Positions 9,017 through 16,113 of a stretch of DNA of 57,167 nucleotides are shown in pieces. Origin of the DNA: Shouchella xiaoxiensis (lineage in GTDB: Bacteria > Bacillota > Bacilli > Bacillales > Bacillaceae_D); the NCBI RefSeq assembly GCF_016907895.1, contig NZ_JAFBCV010000019.1, positions 1-57,167 of the forward strand, written 5' to 3'. The translations under genes were made by a program, and so were the position numbers. A model generated the notes under the pieces. That model ran no database searches. It was not told where the DNA came from and saw only the letters and a list, made by a program, of their open reading frames with translations. Position 1 is the first letter of the stretch. Each line of letters opens with the position of its first letter.

Positions 9017-9976
9017 TTATAAATCAAGGTTTTTCATTAATTCGCTATACATCTCATGATCGTTTGCCATCATTTCAGCTAACTCATCTCCATTAAAAGA
9101 AACAGGAATAATTCCTTGATTGCTTAAAAAAGTCTGAAACTCTGGATCCTTAGCTGTTTCTACAAAAACGTTTAACTCTTCCAATACTTCTTCAGGTGTA
9201 TCCGCAGGAACAGACAATGCAGCCCATGCACGAATTGAGATATCGAAGTTTAGTTCCTCTTTTAATGTAGGCACGTCTGGTAGAAATTCAAGACGTTCTT
9301 CACTCATTACGCCGAGTACTTTTAAATCACCGGCATTAATTTGAGCCATAGCATTTCCAGGAGCAGCAGTTACAGCATCAATATGCCCTCCAGTCAATGC
9401 AGCAATCGCTGGTGCCGTTCCCCCATCATACGGAATATGTGAAAGATCAATATCAAATTCATCTTCCAGAGCTATCGCAGCTAGATGCCAAACTGCACCG
9501 ATGCCAGAATTCCCCACTTGAATTTCCCCTGGATTTGCTTTAGCATATTCAATAAATTCTTGCACCGTATCGTATGGGGCATCACTTGGAACAATCACTG
9601 AAGCCGGATCAGCAATAGGTGCTACAATTGGTATAAAGTCTTCATGTGTGACCGGTAATCTATCTAAATGGGGCAGCATAGCAAGCTCCACTGTGGTCAT
9701 TGTTAACGTATAGCCATCTGCATCAGCACTTGCCCCTTGAATCAATCCTGTAATGCCACCGCCCTCTGTGTTGTTTTCTACAACAACCGTAGTGTTAAGT
9801 TGATCTTTTGCATGGTCGACGAGTCCTCGAGCAACAATGTCTGTTCCTCCACCAGGTGCGTTAGGTACAATGATTTTAATTTCCTTTGATGGGTAAGTAG
9901 CAGCTTCTGAATTACACCCAGCTAAAATAGCGGCAACACAAGTTAATGATATTGATAAAACAAACCCTTTTTTCAT
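9017..9976 (-). CDS. tctC: Tripartite tricarboxylate transporter substrate-binding lipoprotein (TctC/Bug family)
   Basis: A 319-residue extracellular binding protein. A lipobox (LAGC, Cys about 21) follows a hydrophobic signal, and the mature part starts with the Bug-family strand YPSKEIKIIVPNAPGGGTD. Other family marks are VVENNTEGGG and the segment QVGNSGIGAVWHLAAIALE. It is the first gene of the catabolic operon. A LacI-type operator lies 46 bp before its start, so inducer-controlled expression of the whole operon is expected. Confidence 0.92.
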   Translation of the reverse strand: MKKGFVLSISLTCVAAILAGCNSEAATYPSKEIKIIVPNAPGGGTDIVARGLVDHAKDQLNTTVVVENNTEGGGITGLIQGASADADGYTLTMTTVELAMLPHLDRLPVTHEDFIPIVAPIADPASVIVPSDAPYDTVQEFIEYAKANPGEIQVGNSGIGAVWHLAAIALEDEFDIDLSHIPYDGGTAPAIAALTGGHIDAVTAAPGNAMAQINAGDLKVLGVMSEERLEFLPDVPTLKEELNFDISIRAWAALSVPADTPEEVLEELNVFVETAKDPEFQTFLSNQGIIPVSFNGDELAEMMANDHEMYSELMKNLDL

Positions 9977-10021
9977 AAAAAACTCTCCTCAGTTTATATT
10001 TTTGGTTCCGCTTACATTTTA

Positions 10022-10039
10022 TGCTAAAACGTTTTAGCA
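10022..10039. promoter_or_regulatory. LacI-family operator before the tctC operon
   Basis: A perfect 18-bp palindrome (TGCTAAAACGTTTTAGCA) with the central CG dyad typical of LacI/GalR operators. Its 16-bp core is identical to the site in front of lacI at 11085-11104. It lies between the lacI stop and the tctC start. Confidence 0.88.
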
Positions 10040-10061
10040 ATTCGTTTTAAGGAAAGCAACT

Positions 10062-11063
10062 CTATTCAAAGGAGCTGCTTTCTCTTTCGAGTATATAACT
10101 CGAAAATTTCAACTGTTCATGTGGATCTGCTGCATTTCGTAAAATCTTCAAAAGTAAATTGACACTTGCCTCTGCCATCTCTTCAACTGGTAAGTTAACA
10201 GTTGAAAGGGTTGGTATAGTAAATTGTGTAGCAATCATATTATCATGTCCAATTAATTGAATATCTTTTGGAACCTTGACATTAGCCTCGTGTAAGGCAG
10301 ACAGGGCACCTATGGCCATGTAATCACTTAAAAAGAAAATAGCTGATGGCAGGGGGGATACCATTAGGAGCTGTTTGGTTACAGCATAGCCGCCTGCTTC
10401 GGAGAAATCACCATACAACTCGTCAACCTCAATTTGATAAACTCTACATTCTTCTAAGAAGCCTTTTATACGAAGGGCTACTGCTTCAGAGGACACCTCT
10501 GGAATCACAATGCTAACTTGCTTATGACCATTCTGGATAAACTTTTTGGCTACATCACGCCCTGTTTTTTCACTATCTACAAGGACCGTTGCGTAATTTT
10601 TGGAGTGCCTTTGATAAACGACAATCGGTAAATTAAGATTAGCTTGCTCCAAGTAGTGCATATCTTCGTCAGATGCATTTGCGATAATTGCTCCATTGAA
10701 ACGTAGACCAGTCTTTAAAGCATGGAGTTCACGTAGTTTTCCATTTTCGTAAGGTTGGATAAGCAATTCGAACTGTCCTTCTTGATATGTTGATTTGGAT
10801 TGTATGCCTTGTAAAAAACGTGAGATGAGAGATGTTCGTGCATCTAGTGTCCACAATATAGCAATAACAGGTACTTCTTTACCTTTAACCCTCAATTTTC
10901 TTGCAGATAGACTTGGTTGGTATCCAAGCTCTTTAGCAGCCTCGAGAACGCGTGTTTGAGTCTTTTTTGATATCCGCATGTCGTCAGCTTTTCCATTAAG
11001 TACAAACGAAGCAGTACCAACAGAAACCCCAACTTTCTCAGCAATTTCGCGGATAGTTGCCAT
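10062..11063 (-). CDS. LacI/GalR-family transcriptional regulator of the sugar operon
   Basis: A 333-residue repressor. The N-terminal helix-turn-helix reads TIREIAEKVGVSVGTASFVL, followed by a hinge helix (PSLSARKLR) that normally inserts in the operator minor groove, then a periplasmic-binding-protein-like effector domain to the C-terminus. Start ATG at 11063. Identical operators lie 22 bp before its own start and before tctC, so it probably controls itself and the downstream operon. The effector is unknown; an intermediate of the pathway is likely. Confidence 0.93.
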   Translation of the reverse strand: MATIREIAEKVGVSVGTASFVLNGKADDMRISKKTQTRVLEAAKELGYQPSLSARKLRVKGKEVPVIAILWTLDARTSLISRFLQGIQSKSTYQEGQFELLIQPYENGKLRELHALKTGLRFNGAIIANASDEDMHYLEQANLNLPIVVYQRHSKNYATVLVDSEKTGRDVAKKFIQNGHKQVSIVIPEVSSEAVALRIKGFLEECRVYQIEVDELYGDFSEAGGYAVTKQLLMVSPLPSAIFFLSDYMAIGALSALHEANVKVPKDIQLIGHDNMIATQFTIPTLSTVNLPVEEMAEASVNLLLKILRNAADPHEQLKFSSYILERESSSFE

Positions 11064-11084
11064 AAGTCACCATACTTTCTATTT

Positions 11085-11104
11085 TAGCTAAAACGTTTTA
11101 GCTA
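11085..11104. promoter_or_regulatory. LacI-family operator before lacI
   Basis: A 20-bp perfect palindrome (TAGCTAAAACGTTTTAGCTA) 22 bp upstream of the regulator's ATG. It shares the 16-bp core with the operator at 10022-10039, which argues for autoregulation. Confidence 0.88.
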
Positions 11105-11345
11105 TTGAATTAAATATATATAATAGCGCTTTCTCTGTCAACAGTTTTAGAATTAAATTTCAAAATAAAAATAATAATCTTTTTAAATAAAAACTATTGC
11201 GGGGCTACATTTAACATCTATTAAGGCTGTTAGGTTAGACTATTTAAAATAGCATAATTTACCTTTGAAAAGTACTTTTCTAAACCCATATTTTCAGAGG
11301 TCCCCTATCTAATTAACAAAATCATTGCACTATACAAACATCCCT

Positions 11346-11537
11346 TTAATCTATTTGATGCCCTCTCCAATGTTTATTCACTAATGGGATAAATACCGCC
11401 CAGATAATGAACGTACCTATTACTGAATTAAGTACATCCATCCAATTTAAATGTCCACGAATCATAAAGCTTAATACGACCGTTATTAAAGCAACAACTA
11501 GACTTGCTATAACTGCATTTGAAAGTGTTTTTTTCAT
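11346..11537 (-). CDS. Small two-span membrane protein, hypothetical
   Basis: A 63-residue protein with two predicted membrane helices (about residues 7-26 and 36-54) and a basic C-terminal tail (NKHWRGHQID). GGAGGA lies 7 nt before the ATG, so translation is well supported. I do not recognise the family; it has the general look of the DUF2798-like small inner-membrane proteins, but that is a weak resemblance. The 240 bases between it and the lacI operator hold no other gene. Confidence 0.6.
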   Translation of the reverse strand: MKKTLSNAVIASLVVALITVVLSFMIRGHLNWMDVLNSVIGTFIIWAVFIPLVNKHWRGHQID

Positions 11538-12021
11538 ACTTATCCTCCATTCTTATTTAAATATATTATAAACTATACCTTTTTAAATTTTATTTAAACT
11601 CTTTTGAGTAAGTTCTTTAATATGCGCTTAATACATATGGCCAATGATGCATCCGCAGTTGGAGAGACTGTAACGGCTGTCTTTTTGAAAAAGGTAATTT
11701 ACTAAATATTGGTACAGGGTCGGGGGTAACATAACTTCTTTATTGCAGAAGTCTCGTTTTTGTTAACCATGTGCGTGAGGTGATAAAATGGTACCAAAAT
11801 AATAAAATATTTGATCGGTGTATTAGCTGGGACTTCATTTATTATTTATTACTTAATTTTGTCTAATTGAACATACTTAAAATTATCCCTGATAAAGCAT
11901 CAGAAATGTTATTAAATATAAAAAACTTCAAGTTACTGAAGCTAAGACAATTAAATCATTAAAACTAAATACTATTCTGCCGAAATAGTTGTTGAAAGTA
12001 AATAAGACTATGGAGGAATTA
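11538..12021. other. Gene-poor stretch with one decayed small ORF
   Basis: No intact gene is seen. A hairpin ACTTC/GAAGT followed by CTCGTTTTT lies at about 11732-11759 and looks like a weak plus-strand terminator. A small broken ORF is listed separately at 11788-11870. The rest is AT-rich and has stops in all frames. Confidence 0.5.
11788..11870 (+). pseudogene. Frameshifted single-span membrane peptide
   Basis: GAGGTGATAAA precedes ATG GTA CCA AAA and then a stop. If one A were added in the A run at 11796-11799, the frame would continue as IIKYLIGVLAGTSFIIYYLI and end at TGA 11868-11870. The product would be a 27-residue hydrophobic peptide. The shift sits in a homopolymer, so a sequencing error is possible. 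Confidence 0.3.
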
Positions 12022-12168
12022 ATGCATGTCAAATTCTCAAAAAAAAAAGGACCAATAGTTAAGACTGGTCCAACCACTGGATCAGTGAGATCAAAAAATA
12101 AGAATGGTAGATGGCGAAAAAAAAGAAGTGACGCGGGTGTCTCACGCGAAACAGGAATTAAAAAATGA
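12022..12168 (+). CDS. Small basic protein of 48 residues, unknown function
   Basis: ATG at 12022 with GGAGG 5 nt upstream opens a 48-codon frame ending in TGA at 12166-12168. The product is very rich in Lys and Arg (for example SKKKGP, NGRWRKKRSD) with no hydrophobic stretch. It could bind nucleic acid or, like small acid-stable spore or ribosome-associated peptides, act in dormancy, but that is only suggested by charge. The frame spans a run of ten A, so a frameshift in some strains is likely. I do not recognise a family. Confidence 0.55.
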   Translation: MHVKFSKKKGPIVKTGPTTGSVRSKNKNGRWRKKRSDAGVSRETGIKK

Positions 12169-12860
12169 CATACACTGAGATATTGAGCCACAAGTCATTA
12201 AACAGGGTTAGACAATATAGGTCTTTACAATAGCAGAATCTCTTACAGAGATGATGGTTTTTTTTCGTAGATTGTAATCGGGATTTAGTAATCTTTAGAA
12301 ATTTTTCATCATGTTAAATCAAAGGAACTTGTCTTACCTGATTATAAAAACTACTTGTACTTTGATATAGGTTTTCAAATTGACATATATTGTACTAACT
12401 CAAGAAGTTATTAATTTTACAAATCAAGAAATTAACATTTAACTAAAAAAGTACAATTAACTGAACTCTAAAAAAACCATTTAGCCAATTGGTTCGTTTG
12501 GGTTCATTATTGAGCAAATTTTTTACTATATTTTATAATGCAGCTATTCCTATTCAAAAAAATTATGGCAAGCACGCAATTTTTATACTAGTCATGACAA
12601 GAAACATCTTATAAAGCTAAGATGTTTTTTCTAATATATGTTTAATTTGTTTTTCTAATAATAATATATTAACGGAGTAGTCAAGCGCGATGCAACAAAA
12701 CAACATTCAAGAGTGAGACAAAGTAGCGAAACGTTAATCAAAAAGCTTGTGCAAAAAAAATAGTATTATACGTTTCCATATCAATTCCAAATTTGATGTT
12801 TAACATTCTGTTGAAGAGGCTACTAGAGGAGAGAATTAATTACATCTAGGGGTGATTTTT
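12169..12860. other. Intergenic stretch without recognisable genes
   Basis: About 690 bases of AT-rich DNA with stops in all frames. A weak hairpin with a T tract lies near 12239-12266 and could end transcription of the small basic gene. A stronger terminator at 12602-12627 is listed separately. No promoter could be assigned with confidence to the lipoprotein gene that follows. Confidence 0.5.
12602..12627 (+). terminator. Rho-independent terminator
   Basis: A perfect 10-bp stem (AAACATCTTA with TAAGATGTTT) around a 6-nt loop, followed by T residues. No intact gene ends just before it, so it may be left from a lost gene. Confidence 0.7.
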
Positions 12861-13706
12861 ATGAAGAAAGCACTTATCGTTGCACTTTGCAGTACAACTG
12901 CGTTACTGGTTGCTTGTAATGACAATTCAAACGGAGAAGAAAATGACACAGCGAATAATAACGAAGAAACAGAAATGACCGAAACGGACACGGATGACGA
13001 AACAGATAATACAGACGAGGATGACATGACCGCTGAGGACGTTGTTAATGAAGCCATTGCATTGTTTGACGATCTCGAAAGCCTTTACATAGAAATGGAA
13101 GGTAGCGGCGACGTTGATTTCGGATCAGAGGACATGGACGAAGAGCTTGACGACGTTGAAATGGATTTAGACATGAATACAAAAGAATGGATCTTCTCAG
13201 AAGGCGATGAAATGTATAATCGTACAGAAACTGAAGTTGGCGTTGGAGTTGAAAGTGATGAAGAATCCGGTGCTGATGAGGTGGTGTCTTATGGCTTTAC
13301 TGATTATGACGATCCCAATTATATGATTATGTATGATGAGGGAGACACCGAGGCAACACGCGTCGAAAACTCTATGGAGTTTGATTTTTCTACATTGGCT
13401 CACGAGTACGAGGATCTACTTGAAAATGCTGAATTAACTTTAGTTGGTGAAGAAGAAGTAAACGGCTATCAGGCTTATCATATAGAGGCTGAAATGGATG
13501 ATGAAGTAAGATCTTACTGGTTTGATACAGAAAATTTTTATGCTGTTCGTTTAGAAGTTGAAGCTGGGCAAGATGAAGAAGGTGGATTCTCTAGTCAAGA
13601 TGATGTAATTGATTATGAGTTGAATCCATCATTCGATGAGTCCCTGTTCCAAGTACCAGATGACATAGAGGTAGTTGATGGAGATGCCGGAGACACAATC
13701 GGATAG
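12861..13706 (+). CDS. Very acidic LolA-like lipoprotein, hypothetical
   Basis: A 281-residue exported lipoprotein. The signal KKALIVALCSTTALLVAC ends in a lipobox with Cys19. A low-complexity Asp/Glu/Asn/Thr linker (about residues 20-60) follows. The folded part has repeating beta-type segments resembling the LolA-like lipoproteins of Bacillus (DUF6612-type; resemblance only), including GYQAYHIEAEMDDEVRSYWF and a final FDESLFQVP. About 91 of 281 residues are Asp or Glu, fitting an extracellular protein of an alkaliphile. ATG 12861 has AGGGGTGA upstream; an in-frame GTG at 12852 overlaps that site. The next gene follows after 21 bp. Confidence 0.75.
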   Translation: MKKALIVALCSTTALLVACNDNSNGEENDTANNNEETEMTETDTDDETDNTDEDDMTAEDVVNEAIALFDDLESLYIEMEGSGDVDFGSEDMDEELDDVEMDLDMNTKEWIFSEGDEMYNRTETEVGVGVESDEESGADEVVSYGFTDYDDPNYMIMYDEGDTEATRVENSMEFDFSTLAHEYEDLLENAELTLVGEEEVNGYQAYHIEAEMDDEVRSYWFDTENFYAVRLEVEAGQDEEGGFSSQDDVIDYELNPSFDESLFQVPDDIEVVDGDAGDTIG

Positions 13707-13727
13707 TAAAAACTGGAGGGGAAACAT

Positions 13728-13937
13728 ATGGCTTCTTTTAAAGGCAGAGCAAGACATTCACGATTCCAAGGAATTTTAGGAACAATATTTGTCTTACCTA
13801 TAATAGCAATCCTCGGTCTTTTAGACGTTATTCCTGTTTCAAATACACTCTCGTGGTTAGCTTTAGGTGCTTTTGTTGTTGGCTTAATAGTACTTATCGT
13901 CTCTTTTAAAGGCAAGAACCCAGCAAATGAATCTTAA
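13728..13937 (+). CDS. Small two-span membrane protein, paralogue of the protein at 15561
   Basis: A 69-residue protein: basic N-terminus, two membrane helices separated by a short conserved LLDVIPVS...LSW turn, and a basic tail. TGGAGGGG lies about 6 nt before the ATG. It shares the layout GTIFVLPIIAILGLLDVIP / GAVITMPIIAVLTFLEVIP with the protein at 15561-15791, so the two are paralogues. It probably shares the lipoprotein gene's transcript. Function unknown. Confidence 0.75.
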   Translation: MASFKGRARHSRFQGILGTIFVLPIIAILGLLDVIPVSNTLSWLALGAFVVGLIVLIVSFKGKNPANES

Positions 13938-14244
13938 AGATGAGTAAGAGTAATTAGCATGTCTTATGAAAGTTTATGCTTTTAGTTGACCGCCTACAGT
14001 TACTTTGCTATTCTGACAACAACTTCTCATCAGAAGTTAATGGACTTTCACATGACCCCGTGGGAGTCCCATTGTATCCTTTTTAACCCTGCTCAACGAG
14101 CGGGGCTTTTGAAGTATAAATAAATTAGTGCTAATTGACGATATAATTATTGTCTGTTACATTTGAGCTTCCCTTTTCCCTTCAAAAAAGGTCTGAGCCC
14201 CGTTCCAACGGCGGGGTTTCTATAATATTTTAGGAGGTTATCAT
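13938..14244. other. Intergenic stretch with two G/C-rich hairpins
   Basis: CCCTGCTC/GAGCGGGG (14087-14105) followed by CTTTT, and CCCCG/CGGGG (14198-14216) followed by TTT, both look like plus-strand rho-independent terminators. They could end the lipoprotein/small-membrane-protein transcript and insulate the Sda-like gene. No gene is seen between them. Confidence 0.55.
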
Positions 14245-14373
14245 TTGCCATTAAAGCAAATTAGTATCGAGATCTTATATGAGGCTTATCAATACGCAGT
14301 GCATAATAATTTACCTAAAGATTTATTAAATTTGCTACGCAATGAGTTAATCAGTCGAGGCTTCCAATTTTGA
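14245..14373 (+). CDS. sda: Sda-like sporulation histidine-kinase inhibitor
   Basis: A 42-residue ORF opening with TTG at 14245, with GGAGG 7 nt upstream. The product matches the helical-hairpin Sda protein, which binds sporulation kinases (KinA, KinB) and blocks phosphorelay entry when replication is disturbed. The conserved pattern LS.E.L.E.Y..A...NL..D...L...E...R is reproduced as QISIEILYEAYQYAVHNNLP followed by KDLLNLLRNELISRGF. B. subtilis Sda is 46-52 residues. Its 3' end overlaps the convergent ORF at 14347-14478 by 27 bp. No DnaA box was seen in its immediate upstream region, unlike B. subtilis sda. Confidence 0.75.
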   Translation: MPLKQISIEILYEAYQYAVHNNLPKDLLNLLRNELISRGFQF

Positions 14374-14478
14374 TGCGATATCTTCTAAGAAGTTTACTTC
14401 TTCTTTAGTAAGCTCTCTGTTTAATTTTGATCCAAATTCAGCAATCAACCCTTCCAACACAACATAGAACTCAGACAT
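14347..14478 (-). CDS. Small acidic protein of 43 residues, hypothetical
   Basis: ATG 14478 is preceded by AAGGGGGGAG only 2 nt upstream (5-6 nt from the central G run), an exceptionally strong purine tract. The product is a probable amphipathic helix pair (MSEFYVVLEGLIAEFGSKLN, then RELTKEEVNFLEDIASKL). Its 3' end overlaps the Sda-like gene tail to tail. I do not recognise a family. The size and helical look would suit a small regulatory or anti-kinase protein, but nothing shows this directly. Confidence 0.5.
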   Translation of the reverse strand: MSEFYVVLEGLIAEFGSKLNRELTKEEVNFLEDIASKLEASTD

Positions 14479-14894
14479 ATCTCCCCCCTTTTCATTATAA
14501 TAATAATTTTCCGACAACATATCAAGCTGTTTCTTAACACTTGGTTAAAAAGATTCTTTAAGAACTTAAAAAGCAAAACAGAAGTTTAATTCTTTTTCTG
14601 TTCATCGTATATGGTTTTAATATATTCATCGCTATTATGACATGTATGTAACCCCCTCTTCACAGGGGGCAAAAGGAGACATCAATTAGGATAGGTAAGC
14701 TGCACCTAATTTATATTATGCTCGAAACATCTTTGACGTTCATTTAAGAATCAGGCACGAGATGCTTCTGAAGTATTAGTAGTTGGTAAGAAATTATTTA
14801 TAAGCGTTATTATAGATGGACAAGTTCGCCATAATATACACGTACATCATATAAAAAATAAAAATCATGCCGTGATCAATTCGCCAGGATGACT
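14479..14894. other. Intergenic stretch with a CCCCC/GGGGG hairpin and an ORF scrap
   Basis: CCCCCTCTTCACAGGGGG at about 14652-14669 is a stable short hairpin. From about 14736 to the TGA at 14890-14892 one frame is open for about 50 codons (including SEVLVVGKKLFISVIIDGQV), but it has no start codon near its 5' side, so it looks like the 3' scrap of a lost gene. Nothing else is supported. Confidence 0.4.
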
Positions 14895-14919
14895 GTTTTA
14901 TATTTCCTCCCAAGGGTAT
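14895..14919 (+). promoter_or_regulatory. SigmaB-type promoter of the decayed module
   Basis: GTTTTA (14895-14900), 13-bp spacer, GGGTAT (14914-14919) matches the SigmaB consensus GTTTaa-N13-15-GGGwAw. It precedes the decayed small-membrane-protein gene by 35 bp. Confidence 0.7.
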
Positions 14920-14954
14920 TATACAGTAAAAGAAAATATTGAAGAGGTGATTTA

Positions 14955-15177
14955 GTGTCTAACTTAAATTTCGGTATGAAAAAGTCACGTTATACCACTC
15001 GATACACTACAATAAAATCAACTTAATTTCTATGCCAAACATTGCTGTAATTATTTTTTATCGCTTATTCCACTTTAACCGATAATAGGTTGGTTTGCAG
15101 TTGCCTCATTATCGGCATATTTTTGCTATTTACTAAATTTAAAAATGCTAAATTTCACAAGAATGGCTATGTAATGT
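14955..15177 (+). pseudogene. Decayed paralogue of the small membrane protein at 15561
   Basis: A GTG (14955) with GAGGTGA upstream starts SNLNFGMKKSRYTT, matching NNVKFGKKKSRYTT of the intact copy. The frame then hits TAA after 23 codons. The later part (IIGIF...FTKFKNAKF) is recognisable in other frames as the counterpart of IIGLILMLTKFRNTKL, so several indels are present. The upstream DNA is also a copy of that before the intact gene. Confidence 0.7.
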
Positions 15178-15195
15178 TAATTAAATTTGAAAATA

Positions 15196-15238
15196 ATATC
15201 GCTATTTATACATAGTTTTTAGTTTAAAATGGCGATAT
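15196..15238. repeat. Inverted repeat before a 28-residue ORF
   Basis: ATATCGCTATTT (15196-15207) and AAATGGCGATAT (15227-15238) are complementary apart from one G-T pair, with a 19-base AT-rich spacer. It ends 16 bp before the ATG at 15255 and could be an operator or a leader hairpin. Confidence 0.5.
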
Positions 15239-15254
15239 CAAAGCGAGGTCATGT

Positions 15255-15341
15255 ATGAAGAAAAAGTACATTATTTATTTTGTTTTAGCTTCATTCGGAG
15301 CTCTTATTGGGATAGCTCTATCAAGATTCGTTTTTAACTAA
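15255..15341 (+). CDS. 28-residue single-span membrane peptide
   Basis: ATG 15255, GCGAGGT 5 nt upstream, stop TAA 15339-15341. The product is KKKY followed by one long membrane helix (IIYFVLASFGALIGIALSRF) and a short end. The inverted repeat just upstream may control it. I do not recognise it. It is comparable in size to many unstudied Bacillus membrane peptides and to the broken peptide at 11788. Confidence 0.45.
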   Translation: MKKKYIIYFVLASFGALIGIALSRFVFN

Positions 15342-15500
15342 ATAGCAATAATTCAATCTTCAGAGCACCATGCAATATGATGATTTATCTAATTTACAGA
15401 CTGAGACAGCAGAGAATAGTATAAAATGGCTTGAGCGTTATAAATGTTTTTATTTTCCGCCCAGTTTATGGTTTTCCTTTGGTCATACGGCGAATTAATT

Positions 15501-15525
15501 GTTTTACATTTCTCCCCAAGGGTAT
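15501..15525 (+). promoter_or_regulatory. SigmaB-type promoter of the intact small membrane gene
   Basis: GTTTTA (15501-15506), 13-bp spacer, GGGTAT (15520-15525). Both the elements and most of the spacer are the same as at 14895-14919. It starts transcription about 30 bp before the gene at 15561, predicting general-stress control. Confidence 0.75.
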
Positions 15526-15560
15526 TATCAAAAATAAAACAATAATAGGGAGGCGATTTA

Positions 15561-15791
15561 ATGAATAACGTAAAATTCGGTAAGAAAAAATCACGTTATA
15601 CTACGATCTTAGGCGCTGTTATAACTATGCCTATAATTGCTGTATTAACGTTCTTAGAGGTTATCCCGCTTGACCCAATGATTGGTTGGATTGCAATTGC
15701 AGCCTTTATAATTGGATTAATTTTAATGCTTACTAAATTCAGGAACACTAAGCTAGGTATGGATAAAGGCGACGAAAATAATATTTCCTAA
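15561..15791 (+). CDS. Small two-span membrane protein under SigmaB-type promoter
   Basis: A 76-residue protein with basic N-terminus (KFGKKKSRYTT), two membrane helices around a FLEVIPLDPMIGW turn, and a hydrophilic tail. GGGAGGCGA lies about 5 nt before the ATG. It is the intact copy of a duplicated module; the first copy (14895-15177) is decayed, and a more distant paralogue is at 13728. The promoter predicts induction by energy or environmental stress. Function unknown. Confidence 0.78.
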   Translation: MNNVKFGKKKSRYTTILGAVITMPIIAVLTFLEVIPLDPMIGWIAIAAFIIGLILMLTKFRNTKLGMDKGDENNIS

Positions 15792-16071
15792 GCAGATATT
15801 CAATTAGAATGTCTTTTTATCGCGCAGTTTATGGAAACTACAACGGTTCATTTGGAAAAAGGTTAATAATTGTGATCTACTTTATCATAATTAGAAGTCA
15901 GCTTAATTCTTAAATAACTTTCACCCTAATCCCCCTCTATTTTTTCAAAGAGAGTTTTAAATGGTAAACATAGTCGGTACTGAATTAAACTGTTTTCTGA
16001 ACTGCCTGTGCTATTTTCTTCTTTGCAATAAACTTTTTAACTAGTAAAGTGGAAGACCCTCTATAGTATAG
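15792..16071. other. Intergenic stretch, no gene seen
   Basis: AT-rich DNA with stops in all frames. A GCGCAGTTTATGG segment near 15820 resembles CGCCCAGTTTATGG near 15459, another trace of the tandem duplication of this area. Confidence 0.5.
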
Positions 16072-16091
16072 AAAAGCACATTACATTGTGC
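16072..16091 (-). terminator. Terminator of rlmH
   Basis: GCACA (16076-16080) pairs with TGTGC (16087-16091). On the minus strand the stem is followed by TTTT. It lies 22 bp beyond the rlmH stop. Confidence 0.65.
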
Positions 16092-16113
16092 CTTTCCTTT
16101 CCCACAACCTCAT

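Noticed and set aside
14736-14892. Fifty-codon open frame ending at 14892
   Set aside because: No start codon or ribosome site at its 5' side; listed only as a scrap in the intergenic description.
11538-16100. Prophage or insertion sequence in the gene-poor accessory stretch
   Set aside because: No integrase, transposase, terminal inverted repeats or phage structural genes were seen.
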